A DNA stretch of 64,000 nucleotides from Dyadobacter frigoris (GTDB taxonomy: Bacteria > Bacteroidota > Bacteroidia > Cytophagales > Spirosomataceae), in assembly GCF_005280585.1 (NCBI RefSeq), contig NZ_SZVO01000006.1:248001-312000 (forward strand). Reading direction: 5' to 3'. The position numbers were made by a program, and so were the translations under genes. Positions 20,221 through 27,563 of this stretch are shown piece by piece. The notes beneath the pieces are model-generated. The model saw only the letters and a program-made list of their open reading frames with translations, had not been told where the DNA came from and did no database searches. Positions within the stretch are counted from its first letter, which is position 1. Each line of letters opens with the position of its first letter.

Positions 20221-20388
20221 GCTATCGGAAGTCGGCTATCAGCTTTCAGCATTGGCTCGCAACCGTTATTTGTTTATTATTAGCTTATTGTTATACCATT
20301 GTCAAAGGCATATTTTACTTCTTTTCAGGAAATTCTCTTATTAACAGCCGATTGCTGACAGCCGGGGCGGCCCCGCCGAAAGCTAAAA
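20221..20388. repeat. Intergenic iterated GCTGA/AGCCG motif with GC-rich palindrome
   Basis: Around 20221-20250 the sequence repeats GGCTATC twice and then TCAGCTTTCAGC; around 20345-20380 it has CAGCCGATTGCTGACAGCCG followed by the near-palindrome CGGGGCGGCCCCG (20363-20375). The GC-rich patch stands out from the AT-rich surroundings and follows the alanine dehydrogenase stop, where its hairpin might act as a transcript end. Confidence 0.4.
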
Positions 20389-21615
20389 TCACATTCTCGC
20401 CGCGAGCAACAACGTCAAATCCTTATAACGCATGTTGAAACTCCGGGCGATGTGAGAATTGGTTAATGTTCCTTTATGACAATACACTCCTTTCATAAAC
20501 CAACGATTTGCATAAATCATTTCTTCTATGCCGCCAATTGTTCCGGTTTGTAGTAAAAAAGGTAAAAAAACATTACTTAAAGCGGTGCTCGCCGTGTTGG
20601 CTACACGCGAAGGAATGTTTGGGACACAATAATGAATGACGTCTTTATATTTAAAAGTCGGATGTTTATGGGTTGTCATTTTGGAAGTTTCAAATGATCC
20701 TCCCTGATCGATACTCACGTCAATAATCACAGAACCCTGCTTCATACCCGCAACCATTTCTTTTGTCACCACCATAGGGCTCACCCCATTTTCAGCACGC
20801 ATGGTTCCAATAACGACATCGGCACGGCTGATTGCCTCTGCCAAAGTATCCGAATCAATAATTGAAGTGTAAAGATTTTGCCCGATAGAATATTTCAGTC
20901 TTTGTAAACGATAAATATGTTTGTCAAAAATTTTGATGTCTGCACCAAAACCGAGTGCAGCGCGCGTCGCATATTCCGCCACCGTACCTGCGCCAAGAAT
21001 CACGATTTTTGTTGGAGGAACGCCTGTAATTCCACCCAGGATAATACCCCGGCCGCCATTAGGATTAGACAAATATTCTGCCGCGATCAGCAAAACCGTA
21101 CTTCCTGCAATTTCTCCCATTGCACGTATGATTGGTTTTCCTCCTACCTGGTCTTCAATTAATTCATAACCGATGCCTGTAATTTTGGCTTCGTTCAGTC
21201 TTTCAAAATATTTCTTTTCCAGTGTCGGCAAATTCAGCGCAGAAATAAGCGTGGTTCCGGCTTTGATATACCCGAATTCTTCTTCTACCAGCGGCTCAAC
21301 TTTTAAAATCAGATTAGCCTGATATACTTCTTTTGGTCCTGCAACAATACTTGCGCCCGCCTCGCTGTAATCGTGATCTGAGAAATTGGCACTTTTTCCT
21401 GCATTTTTCTCCACCCAAACCTCATGTCCGTTTCTCACCAGAATACTGACTGCATCCGGTGTTAATGCGATCCGGTTTTCCTGCAACGAAATTTCCCTTG
21501 GCAAACCAATAAGTAAGGAATTCTGATTTTTCCGGGTTGCCAGTAGTGACTCCTGCGGATAAAGTGCCGACTGTTTTGCCAATTCTTCAAAACCCTTTAT
21601 TTGCGGTTGTGCCAT
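20389..21615 (-). CDS. ald: Alanine dehydrogenase
   Basis: The 408-residue enzyme of the AlaDh/PNT family interconverts L-alanine and pyruvate with NAD. It shows the N-terminal catalytic region (GLPREISLQENRIALTPDA, LKVEPLVEEEFGYIKAGTTLISALNLP) and the NAD-binding Rossmann glycine motif VILGAGTVAEYATRAA near residue 205. It is longer than the classic enzyme of about 370 residues because of a 30-residue N-terminal extension. tsaE lies 59 bases upstream on the same strand. Transhydrogenase alpha subunits share the fold, but the single-gene context and absence of a membrane domain favour alanine dehydrogenase. Confidence 0.9.
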   Translation of the reverse strand: MAQPQIKGFEELAKQSALYPQESLLATRKNQNSLLIGLPREISLQENRIALTPDAVSILVRNGHEVWVEKNAGKSANFSDHDYSEAGASIVAGPKEVYQANLILKVEPLVEEEFGYIKAGTTLISALNLPTLEKKYFERLNEAKITGIGYELIEDQVGGKPIIRAMGEIAGSTVLLIAAEYLSNPNGGRGIILGGITGVPPTKIVILGAGTVAEYATRAALGFGADIKIFDKHIYRLQRLKYSIGQNLYTSIIDSDTLAEAISRADVVIGTMRAENGVSPMVVTKEMVAGMKQGSVIIDVSIDQGGSFETSKMTTHKHPTFKYKDVIHYCVPNIPSRVANTASTALSNVFLPFLLQTGTIGGIEEMIYANRWFMKGVYCHKGTLTNSHIARSFNMRYKDLTLLLAARM

Positions 21616-21674
21616 GGAATAGGTAAAAAATTAAATTTATACTTGGTGAGTAATAATGAGGATTAATTAATTTA

Positions 21675-22115
21675 TCAGCTTTTCACTTCATTAATTTCCA
21701 AAATACGTTCGCCGGTTTCCTCCGAACTTAGTTTTATTAATAAATGCGGATATGGCCAAAGTGATTCTATTTTCTCCGGCCACTCTACAAAACAAAATCC
21801 GCCGGAATCAAAATATTCTTCAATGCCAATGTCCAATGCTTCAACTTCACTCCTTATCCTGTAAAAATCAAAATGATAAATCACTTTCCTGTCTTTGGTA
21901 ATATATTCATTGACAATGGAAAAAGTAGGGCTTTGCACAATAGACTGAACGCCCAGAAGTTCGCAAAGTTTTTTAATTAAGGTGGTTTTACCAACGCCCA
22001 TGGGGCCGTCGAACAGCCAAACCGAAACATTTTCTCCCAACTTTAATAAAGAAGCCGCAACAGTATCCAACTCGGATAAATCTTGAAAACGGATTGTAAC
22101 AGGCCATGTATTCAT
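21675..22115 (-). CDS. tsaE: tRNA threonylcarbamoyladenosine biosynthesis ATPase TsaE
   Basis: The start at 22115 gives a 146-residue protein beginning MNTWPVTIRF; the frame extends 12 codons further up but that part adds an atypical leader. The Walker A motif GPMGVGKTT (37-45) is followed by SPTFSIVNEY and the strand IYHFDFYRI. It ends with the family motif VEWPEKIE near residue 115. TsaE works with TsaB and TsaD in making the t6A modification of ANN-decoding tRNAs. Length and motif order match the family. Neighbouring alanine dehydrogenase is on the same strand. Confidence 0.95.
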   Translation of the reverse strand: MNTWPVTIRFQDLSELDTVAASLLKLGENVSVWLFDGPMGVGKTTLIKKLCELLGVQSIVQSPTFSIVNEYITKDRKVIYHFDFYRIRSEVEALDIGIEEYFDSGGFCFVEWPEKIESLWPYPHLLIKLSSEETGERILEINEVKS

Positions 22116-22389
22116 GATACAAAAATACCACATTTTAAATACAGAAATCACATTTTGTCGGCGACAATTCTTTCAAAACCTCTAATCCTTATCGAAAAGC
22201 TCCCAATACATTTTAACATAATACCATACGATGAGCATTTCAGAACTGCTTTTAAAATCGGCATAATTTTACCAATTCCTATAAAAGAAGCGATTTATTA
22301 CGGGTAGTAAGATTCATTGTTCGTCTCCTTTATAGTATCAGTGAATACACATTTTTCATTCTTACAGCAGCATATCTAAAATCCAAATT

Positions 22390-23343
22390 ATGCCAACCGC
22401 ATTGTCCCGAAGAAACTTTCTGATCAATACCGCACTTGCCGGAAGCCTGGTTCCTCTGCTGACCCCGGAAGCATTTTCCAAAATTGCAACGCCCATGGCT
22501 AACGTTCCAAAAATTAATATTTTCTCAAAGCATTTGCAGTTTTTGAACTACAAAGACATGGCAGAAGCCGCAAAAGAAATTGGTTTTGACGGCATAGATC
22601 TGACAGTAAGGCCAAAAGGACATGTATTGCCCGAACGTGTTGAAAATGATTTACCACTAGCGGTTGAAGCAATGAAAAAGGTAGGATTTTCACCTTTGTT
22701 AATGGCAACAGCTATTGAAGATGTGAACAATCCTTTGGACAAAAAAGTACTGGAAGTTGCAGCGGTGCAGGGAATTAAATATTACCGGATGAACTGGTAT
22801 AAATACAACGATCAGAAAACAATCCCTCAGTCGCTGGATGAATACCGGAATAAAGTGGCGGCTTTGAGCCAACTTAATACGAAACTTGGAATTACGGGTT
22901 GTTATCAAAATCATGCCGGAAGAATGGTTGGTGCCTCCTTGTTCGAAATCTGGGAATTGCTGCAAAAAGCGGATTTGAACCATATGGGTTCACAATACGA
23001 TATCCGGCACGCAACGCTGGAAGGCGGACTTTCCTGGCAAACGGGCTATGAATTAATAAAACCAAACATAAAAACCATTGTTTTAAAGGATTTCATGTGG
23101 GAGAAAACCAATGGCAAATGGGCTCCGAAAAATGTGCCGCTTGGAGAAGGTATGGTTGATTTCAAAACGTATTTCAAACTATTAAAAGACAATAATATCC
23201 AGGCGCCTATTTGCCTTCATCTGGAATATCCTCTGGGCGGAGCCGATCAGGGAGCGGATAAAATTACAGTTGCACCAAAAGTAGTTTTTGATGCGATGAA
23301 AAGAGATTTACTGAAGGTAAAAGAATTGTGGGAGCAGGCGTAG
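22390..23343 (+). CDS. Tat-exported sugar phosphate isomerase/epimerase-like TIM-barrel protein
   Basis: The 317-residue protein starts with a twin-arginine signal (SRRNFLINTALAGSLVPLL), so it is probably exported folded. The body is an AP-endonuclease-2/xylose-isomerase-like TIM barrel: FDGIDLTVRPKGHVLPE, KYYRMNWYKY, LGITGCYQNHAG, GSQYDIRHATLEGG, IVLKDFMWEK and ICLHLEYPLGG, with Glu, Asp and His residues at barrel strand ends expected to hold a divalent metal. The exact substrate is unknown. A Gfo/Idh-type oxidoreductase follows after 136 bases, an arrangement common for sugar and inositol modification. Confidence 0.85.
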   Translation: MPTALSRRNFLINTALAGSLVPLLTPEAFSKIATPMANVPKINIFSKHLQFLNYKDMAEAAKEIGFDGIDLTVRPKGHVLPERVENDLPLAVEAMKKVGFSPLLMATAIEDVNNPLDKKVLEVAAVQGIKYYRMNWYKYNDQKTIPQSLDEYRNKVAALSQLNTKLGITGCYQNHAGRMVGASLFEIWELLQKADLNHMGSQYDIRHATLEGGLSWQTGYELIKPNIKTIVLKDFMWEKTNGKWAPKNVPLGEGMVDFKTYFKLLKDNNIQAPICLHLEYPLGGADQGADKITVAPKVVFDAMKRDLLKVKELWEQA

Positions 23344-23378
23344 TTTCAGCAAATATTAAATCTGAATTCCTATATGAT

Positions 23379-23409
23379 TTTGCCCCTCTACCCGTAAAAG
23401 TTAACTTTG
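23379..23409 (+). promoter_or_regulatory. Bacteroidota-type promoter for the Gfo/Idh gene
   Basis: TTTG at 23379-23382 and TAACTTTG at 23402-23409 are separated by exactly 19 bases, a full match to the TTTG-N19-TAnnTTTG consensus. It lies about 70 bases before the oxidoreductase start, indicating separate expression from the upstream isomerase gene. Confidence 0.7.
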
Positions 23410-23479
23410 CAACAAGAATTATTAATAGGAATTTGCCGCGGCATATTCCTTCATTTATCATTCATCTATTCCATTTATT

Positions 23480-24517
23480 ATGTCTTCCAAAATTCTTAAC
23501 GTTGGTCTTATCGGTTTCGGGCTTTCCGGCCGGTATTTTCACGCACCTTTTCTTTCAGTCAATCCTCGTTTTAAATTAAAAACAGCTGTTGAAAGAAGCA
23601 AAAATGAAGCACAGGAATTTGATGCTTCCATAGAAAACGCACGTTCCATTGACGAGCTTTTGAGTGATACAGAAATTGATCTTGTCTTTATATGTACGCC
23701 CAATGATACGCATTTTCAATACGCGATGGATGCTCTTGAAAACGGCAAACATGTGGTAATTGAAAAACCGTTTGCGGCTACGGAAGAAGAAGCAAAACAG
23801 TTGGTAGCGCTTGCAAAAGAAAAAGGATTAATCCTGACAGCCTATCAAAATCGCCGTTGGGATTCTGATTTTTTAACGATCAAAAAGTTGCTTGCCGAAG
23901 GAAAACTTGGTGACGTTATCGAATATGAATGCCGTTATGATCGTTTTCGCCCTGTTGTCCCAACGGAATCATGGAAAGAGAAAAAGGTTGATGTTGGCGG
24001 AAACTTGTATAATCTGGGCCCGCATTTGCTTGATCAGGCTCTGGCATTATTTGGGACTCCGGAAACCGTAACTGCCGAGGTTCGAAGCGTTCGTCCCAAT
24101 AGTGAAATTGACGATTATTTCGATGTTCGGTTAGGTTATGCTGACAAACTGGTGGTTTTAAAATCAAGCTTAATGGTTTACGAAAACTTCCTTCGCTATA
24201 CGATTCATGGCACCAGCGGTTCCTTTATTAAAGGCGGACTCGATCCTCAGGAAGAAACGCTGCGTAAAAACATTTTACCTGATGAAAAACCCTGGGGTGT
24301 TGAACCCGGGAATCGTTGGGGAAAACTGTCTTCCGCCGAATTCACAGGTATTATTGAAAGCGAGGCGGGAGATTATATGCCTTTTTACGACAATGTATAC
24401 GAAGCAATCGTGGAAGGTGCAGAACTTGCGGTTAAACCGGAAGAAATTTTAAGAACCTGCCGGGTAATTGACCTTGCATTCCAAAGCAGTGCGGATAAAC
24501 AGGTGATGAAATATTAG
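23480..24517 (+). CDS. Gfo/Idh/MocA oxidoreductase (IolW/YdgJ-like)
   Basis: The 345-residue NAD(P)-dependent dehydrogenase has the Rossmann motif GLIGFGLSGRYFHAPFL at the N-terminus, the catalytic-lysine motif EKPFA near residue 95, and NRRWDSDFLTIKKLL, NLYNLGPHLLDQAL in the C-terminal domain. The string NRRWDxDFLTIKKL and the YGLSG-like start are features of the scyllo-inositol dehydrogenase IolW/YdgJ branch. The likely chemistry is oxidation or reduction of a cyclitol or sugar hydroxyl; the substrate is inferred from this similarity only. It is cytoplasmic, ends with a strong terminator and has its own promoter. Confidence 0.9.
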   Translation: MSSKILNVGLIGFGLSGRYFHAPFLSVNPRFKLKTAVERSKNEAQEFDASIENARSIDELLSDTEIDLVFICTPNDTHFQYAMDALENGKHVVIEKPFAATEEEAKQLVALAKEKGLILTAYQNRRWDSDFLTIKKLLAEGKLGDVIEYECRYDRFRPVVPTESWKEKKVDVGGNLYNLGPHLLDQALALFGTPETVTAEVRSVRPNSEIDDYFDVRLGYADKLVVLKSSLMVYENFLRYTIHGTSGSFIKGGLDPQEETLRKNILPDEKPWGVEPGNRWGKLSSAEFTGIIESEAGDYMPFYDNVYEAIVEGAELAVKPEEILRTCRVIDLAFQSSADKQVMKY

Positions 24518-24540
24518 AAATCACAAATACTCATTAAACA

Positions 24541-24581
24541 AAACCGCCGCAGAATTCATTTTCTGCGGCGGTTTTGTTTTT
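24541..24581 (+). terminator. Rho-independent terminator after the Gfo/Idh gene
   Basis: A 14-bp perfect stem (24541-24554 with 24561-24574, GC-rich core CCGCCGCAG/CTGCGGCGG) is followed by a T-rich run. The remainder of the 332-base gap up to 24850 is AT-rich leader sequence with no recognisable gene; TAAATTTG at 24709-24716 is a possible -7 element for the next gene. Confidence 0.9.
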
Positions 24582-24849
24582 ATTTAGGTTGTAAAATATA
24601 AAATCCGGATTAATCTGATACGGATTAGAAAAAAATTAAAAATGTTAATATTTCCGGTTTTTCACAATGAAGTAACACAGATCAGTAATTAAATAAATAC
24701 AATCTTTCTAAATTTGCTTCACGGTTTATTTCATTGGTTTCAGTATGAACTTTATTTCATAAAAATCAATTAAATCACTAGTCAAATTACAGATACATAG
24801 AAATAAGTCAGTGTGTTTGTTTACTTAATATCTCTTCTATCAATATTAT

Positions 24850-25680
24850 ATGAAAAAAATATTCCTTGTCAGTATACTCGTTATGCAAGCTGTTTTCGCG
24901 TATTCACAAACATACGATTTTGCAAGAGCTCATAATCAAAAGGGTAAAATATTTGTTTCCTGGGGCTGGAATCAGAGTGCTTACACGAAATCAGACATTC
25001 ACTTTAAGGGAAACGATTATAACTTTACATTGAAAGACGTTGTTGCAAAAGACCGTCAAACCGGATTTTCTTTGCGTTATTTCAATCCTTCAAAAATTAC
25101 AATTCCGCAGTATAATTTTAGAATAGGATATTATTTCAATTCTAAGTACAGCATTTCCTTTGGCTTTGATCACATGAAATATGTGATGCAGCAGGATCAG
25201 ACAGTCAAGATAAATGGTGCTATCGCCGGAACCGGAACGGATTATGACAAAACCTATAATAATGTCCCGATAAAACTTACACCAAACTTCCTGAGATTTG
25301 AACATACAAATGGATTGAATTACCTGAATCTGGAAGTAAGAAGAATGGATAATCTTTTTGATCAGAGATCATTGAAGATCAAAAACATTGACATCAATTT
25401 AATTGAAGGCGTCGGAGCCGGGATTCTTTATCCTAAGTCAGACGTTACTCTGCTAAATTATGCTGAGAATGATCAATGGCATGTTGCGGGTTATGGAATT
25501 GACTTGGTAACCGGGCTTAACATCACTTTTTTCAAACATTTCTTTATTCAGGGTGAAGCGAAAGGCGGATTTATCAACATGCCGAACATCTTAACTACCA
25601 ATTTTACTGACGACAGAGCTGCTCAGCATTTCTTCTTTGTGCAGGGAAATGTCAATTTTGGTGTGATTTTTAAATTATAA
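24850..25680 (+). CDS. Secreted/outer-membrane beta-barrel protein of unknown function
   Basis: The 276-residue product has a signal peptide ending AYSQ. The mature chain is rich in aromatic beta-strands with alternating polarity (KIFVSWGWNQSAYT, NFRIGYYFNSKYSISFGFDHMKY, GYGIDLVTGLNITFFKHFFIQGEAKGG) and ends in NFGVIFKL, a barrel-like C-terminal strand with terminal hydrophobic residue. No enzyme motif was found. It is flanked on both sides by terminators and is therefore monocistronic. Function unknown. Confidence 0.65.
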   Translation: MKKIFLVSILVMQAVFAYSQTYDFARAHNQKGKIFVSWGWNQSAYTKSDIHFKGNDYNFTLKDVVAKDRQTGFSLRYFNPSKITIPQYNFRIGYYFNSKYSISFGFDHMKYVMQQDQTVKINGAIAGTGTDYDKTYNNVPIKLTPNFLRFEHTNGLNYLNLEVRRMDNLFDQRSLKIKNIDINLIEGVGAGILYPKSDVTLLNYAENDQWHVAGYGIDLVTGLNITFFKHFFIQGEAKGGFINMPNILTTNFTDDRAAQHFFFVQGNVNFGVIFKL

Positions 25681-25696
25681 CGTATCCTTTTTTTTC

Positions 25697-25760
25697 AATA
25701 AATAAAAAGCCGTAGTCATGACCGTTGTGGTCTGGATTACGGCTTTTTATTTATTTATTT
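25697..25760. terminator. Long-stem terminator after the barrel gene
   Basis: AATAAATAAAAAGCCGTA (25697-25714) pairs perfectly over 18 positions with 25738-25755, and T-rich sequence follows. The stem is symmetric, so it could also stop minus-strand transcripts. Confidence 0.85.
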
Positions 25761-25792
25761 GTTTGTTTCCCGGTTTGATATATCCCGGATTC

Positions 25793-25838
25793 CCCGGGTT
25801 AAAACCCGGCGCTACAATGTCGGTCATGCCTACGGCAT
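25793..25838. repeat. Two small hairpins related to the 106-bp repeat
   Basis: CCGGGTT-AAAA-like hairpin (25793-25809) and ATGCC-TAC-GGCAT (25826-25838) lie directly left of the tandem array. The second has the same arms as the ATGCC-AGA-GGCAT hairpin within each array unit, so this looks like a diverged solo copy of the same element. Confidence 0.55.
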
Positions 25839-25849
25839 TAGGCGGTGGA

Positions 25850-26570
25850 ATTATCAACCAAATCTATCCCGAAATAAATGCCAGAGGCATGACCGATATC
25901 GTAGCCGCGGAATTTATTCCATGGAAAATGATCGATCAATATCAACACAATCATTATCATCAACCAAATCTATACCGAAATAAATGCCAGAGGCATGACC
26001 GATATGGTAGCCGCGGAATTTATTCCGTGGGAAACGATCGATTGATAGCAACGCAATCATTACCATCAACCAAACCTATCCCGAAATAAATGCCAGAGAC
26101 ATGACCGATATCGTAGCCGCGGAATTTATTCCATGGAAAATGATCGATCAATATCAACACAATCATTACCATCAACCAAATCTATCCCGAAATAAATGCC
26201 AGAGCCATGTCCGATATCGTAGCCGCGGAATTTATTCCATGGAAAATGATCGATCAATATCAACACAATCATTACCATCAACCAAATCTATCCCGAAATA
26301 AATGCCAGAGGCATGACCGATATCGTAGCCGCGGAATTTATTCCGTGGGAAATGATCGATCAATATCAACACAATCATTATCATCAACCAAATCTATACC
26401 GAAATAAATGCCAGAGGCATGACCGATATGGTAGCCGCGGAATTTATTCCGTGGGAAATGATCGATCAATATCAACACAATCATTATCATCAACCAAATC
26501 TATCCCGGAATAAATGCCAGAGGCATGACCGATATGATAGCCGCGGAATTTATTCCGTGGGAAACGATCG
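25850..26570. repeat. Tandem array of 106-bp hairpin-bearing repeats (six full copies plus partial ends)
   Basis: Units begin with GAAATAAATGCC at 25871, 25977, 26083, 26189, 26295 and 26401, exactly 106 bases apart, with a partial unit at 26507-26570 and 21 matching bases before the first. Each unit holds ATGCC-AGA-GGCAT and a longer inverted repeat, CCGCGGAAT-TT-ATTCCGTGG or the ATTCCATGG variant, plus TGATCGATCA. Copies differ by only a few bases except the more diverged second one. The period is not a multiple of three, so the identical 66-residue frames found in different phases are not genes. It resembles REP/BIME-type intergenic elements; no transposase lies in the window. Confidence 0.9.
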
Positions 26571-26617
26571 TCCATGGGAAAATTTCCCGGAAAACAAGCG
26601 TCAAGGGAAAACCCCAA

Positions 26618-26679
26618 TTTTTTAACAACAGGAAAGGAGAACAGCGCTATGCTATTCTCCTTTCCTGTTGTTAAAAAAA
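26618..26679. repeat. Perfect 24-bp inverted repeat at the end of the 120-residue gene
   Basis: Bases 26618-26641 and 26655-26678 are exact reverse complements with a 13-base loop. On either strand the stem begins with a T-run and ends with an A-run, so it lacks the trailing T-run of a standard intrinsic terminator. It may protect the 3' end of the transcript from 26689-27051. Confidence 0.75.
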
Positions 26680-26688
26680 CCGTATTCC

Positions 26689-27051
26689 TTATTTAACTGC
26701 AGTTACCAAACGTTTTGTTTCAGTAGCGATAACGAAAGGTTTTTCAGTTATTTCTGAACCGTTGTTCACGATGAAAGTATAGTTACCATCCAATAGGTTG
26801 GAAAGATCAAATACTTTTGAATAGTTTTCAGACTTAGGAATTGCAGAGCTATAAAGCACAGTTCCAAAATCATCTTTGATGATTACAGAAGATTTTTCTT
26901 TTACGCTGTCAAGTTTCAAACGGAAAGTGACATTGTCGCCAGAAACTAGTTCGATTGCTGCTGAACTGTTGTTGTTTTTTTCGTTTGCGTAAGAAAAACT
27001 TGCAGTTGATACTCCCACCAAAACTGCGATTGCCAAGATTGTTTTTTTCAT
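26689..27051 (-). CDS. Small secreted protein, beta-sandwich-like (DUF3244/T9SS-tail-like)
   Basis: The 120-residue protein has a signal peptide (MKKTILAIAVLVGVSTASFSYA). The mature domain of about 95 residues has the pattern SSVIIKDDFGTVLYSS, then FDLSNLLDGNYTFIVNNG and KPFVIATE, which resembles the short beta-sandwich of DUF3244 or the strands of type IX sorting domains, though no sorting-specific ending is evident. Such small proteins are often abundant in Cytophagales. It is alone, with a perfect hairpin after it and over 400 bases of AT-rich DNA before it. Function unknown. Confidence 0.6.
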   Translation of the reverse strand: MKKTILAIAVLVGVSTASFSYANEKNNNSSAAIELVSGDNVTFRLKLDSVKEKSSVIIKDDFGTVLYSSAIPKSENYSKVFDLSNLLDGNYTFIVNNGSEITEKPFVIATETKRLVTAVK

Positions 27052-27505
27052 GATGTCTTTAATTTTATGTTGTTTAATCTTTCTGTTAAGAATTGCACTT
27101 TACAGATATAGTTAAATTAATATTCAATTTCTATTCCAATAACCTAAAAGCGCCTCTTCGTTTGCTTTTGATATCTCAAAGGTAGGTAACAATCTTAATA
27201 TAAGTCAATAAGAAAGTTTTCATATTGAAAAATTCCAATTTCGATCCTATGTTAATATTTAAATAATCCTATGTTTATACAAAAAGTGCAACAAGTAGTT
27301 TAAAATTTGACAATAGTATTTTTACCTAAAATATGACCTACGTTGTACTATTCCAATAAATAGTAATCTTATAGACTTTAACAGAAAATTTGGCAAAAAC
27401 AGCACTTCACAACCCGATTTTGATTAATGCAAGTATATCTGGAGAATGGCCTATTTTTTGATGAAATTTAGTCGATGATATCACTATTTATAATATGATA
27501 AGTAT
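27052..27505. other. AT-rich intergenic region, no gene seen
   Basis: About 450 bases with very high AT content. No frame with protein-like composition, tRNA fold or clear TAnnTTTG promoter was found. It should contain the promoter of the 120-residue gene on its left side. Confidence 0.5.
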
Positions 27506-27544
27506 ATAAAAAAAGAGCAATCGTCTTTAGACGATCGCTCTTTT
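27506..27544. terminator. Rho-independent terminator after the module 3 VCBS gene
   Basis: GAGC-ATCGTC arms at 27515-27525 pair with 27530-27540 (one A-C mismatch) around a TTTA loop. A long A-run on the left gives the T-run for minus-strand transcripts ending at 27564. Confidence 0.85.
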
Positions 27545-27563
27545 GCCTTTGAAATCTTTATTG

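Noticed and set aside
25850..26570. CRISPR-like array
   Set aside because: Units are joined with no unique spacers, the repeat is 106 bases long, and no cas gene is nearby.
25718..26625. Series of overlapping 66-123 residue frames with almost identical sequence
   Set aside because: They arise from the 106-base repeat read in shifting phases (106 is not divisible by three) and have no start context, signal or family.
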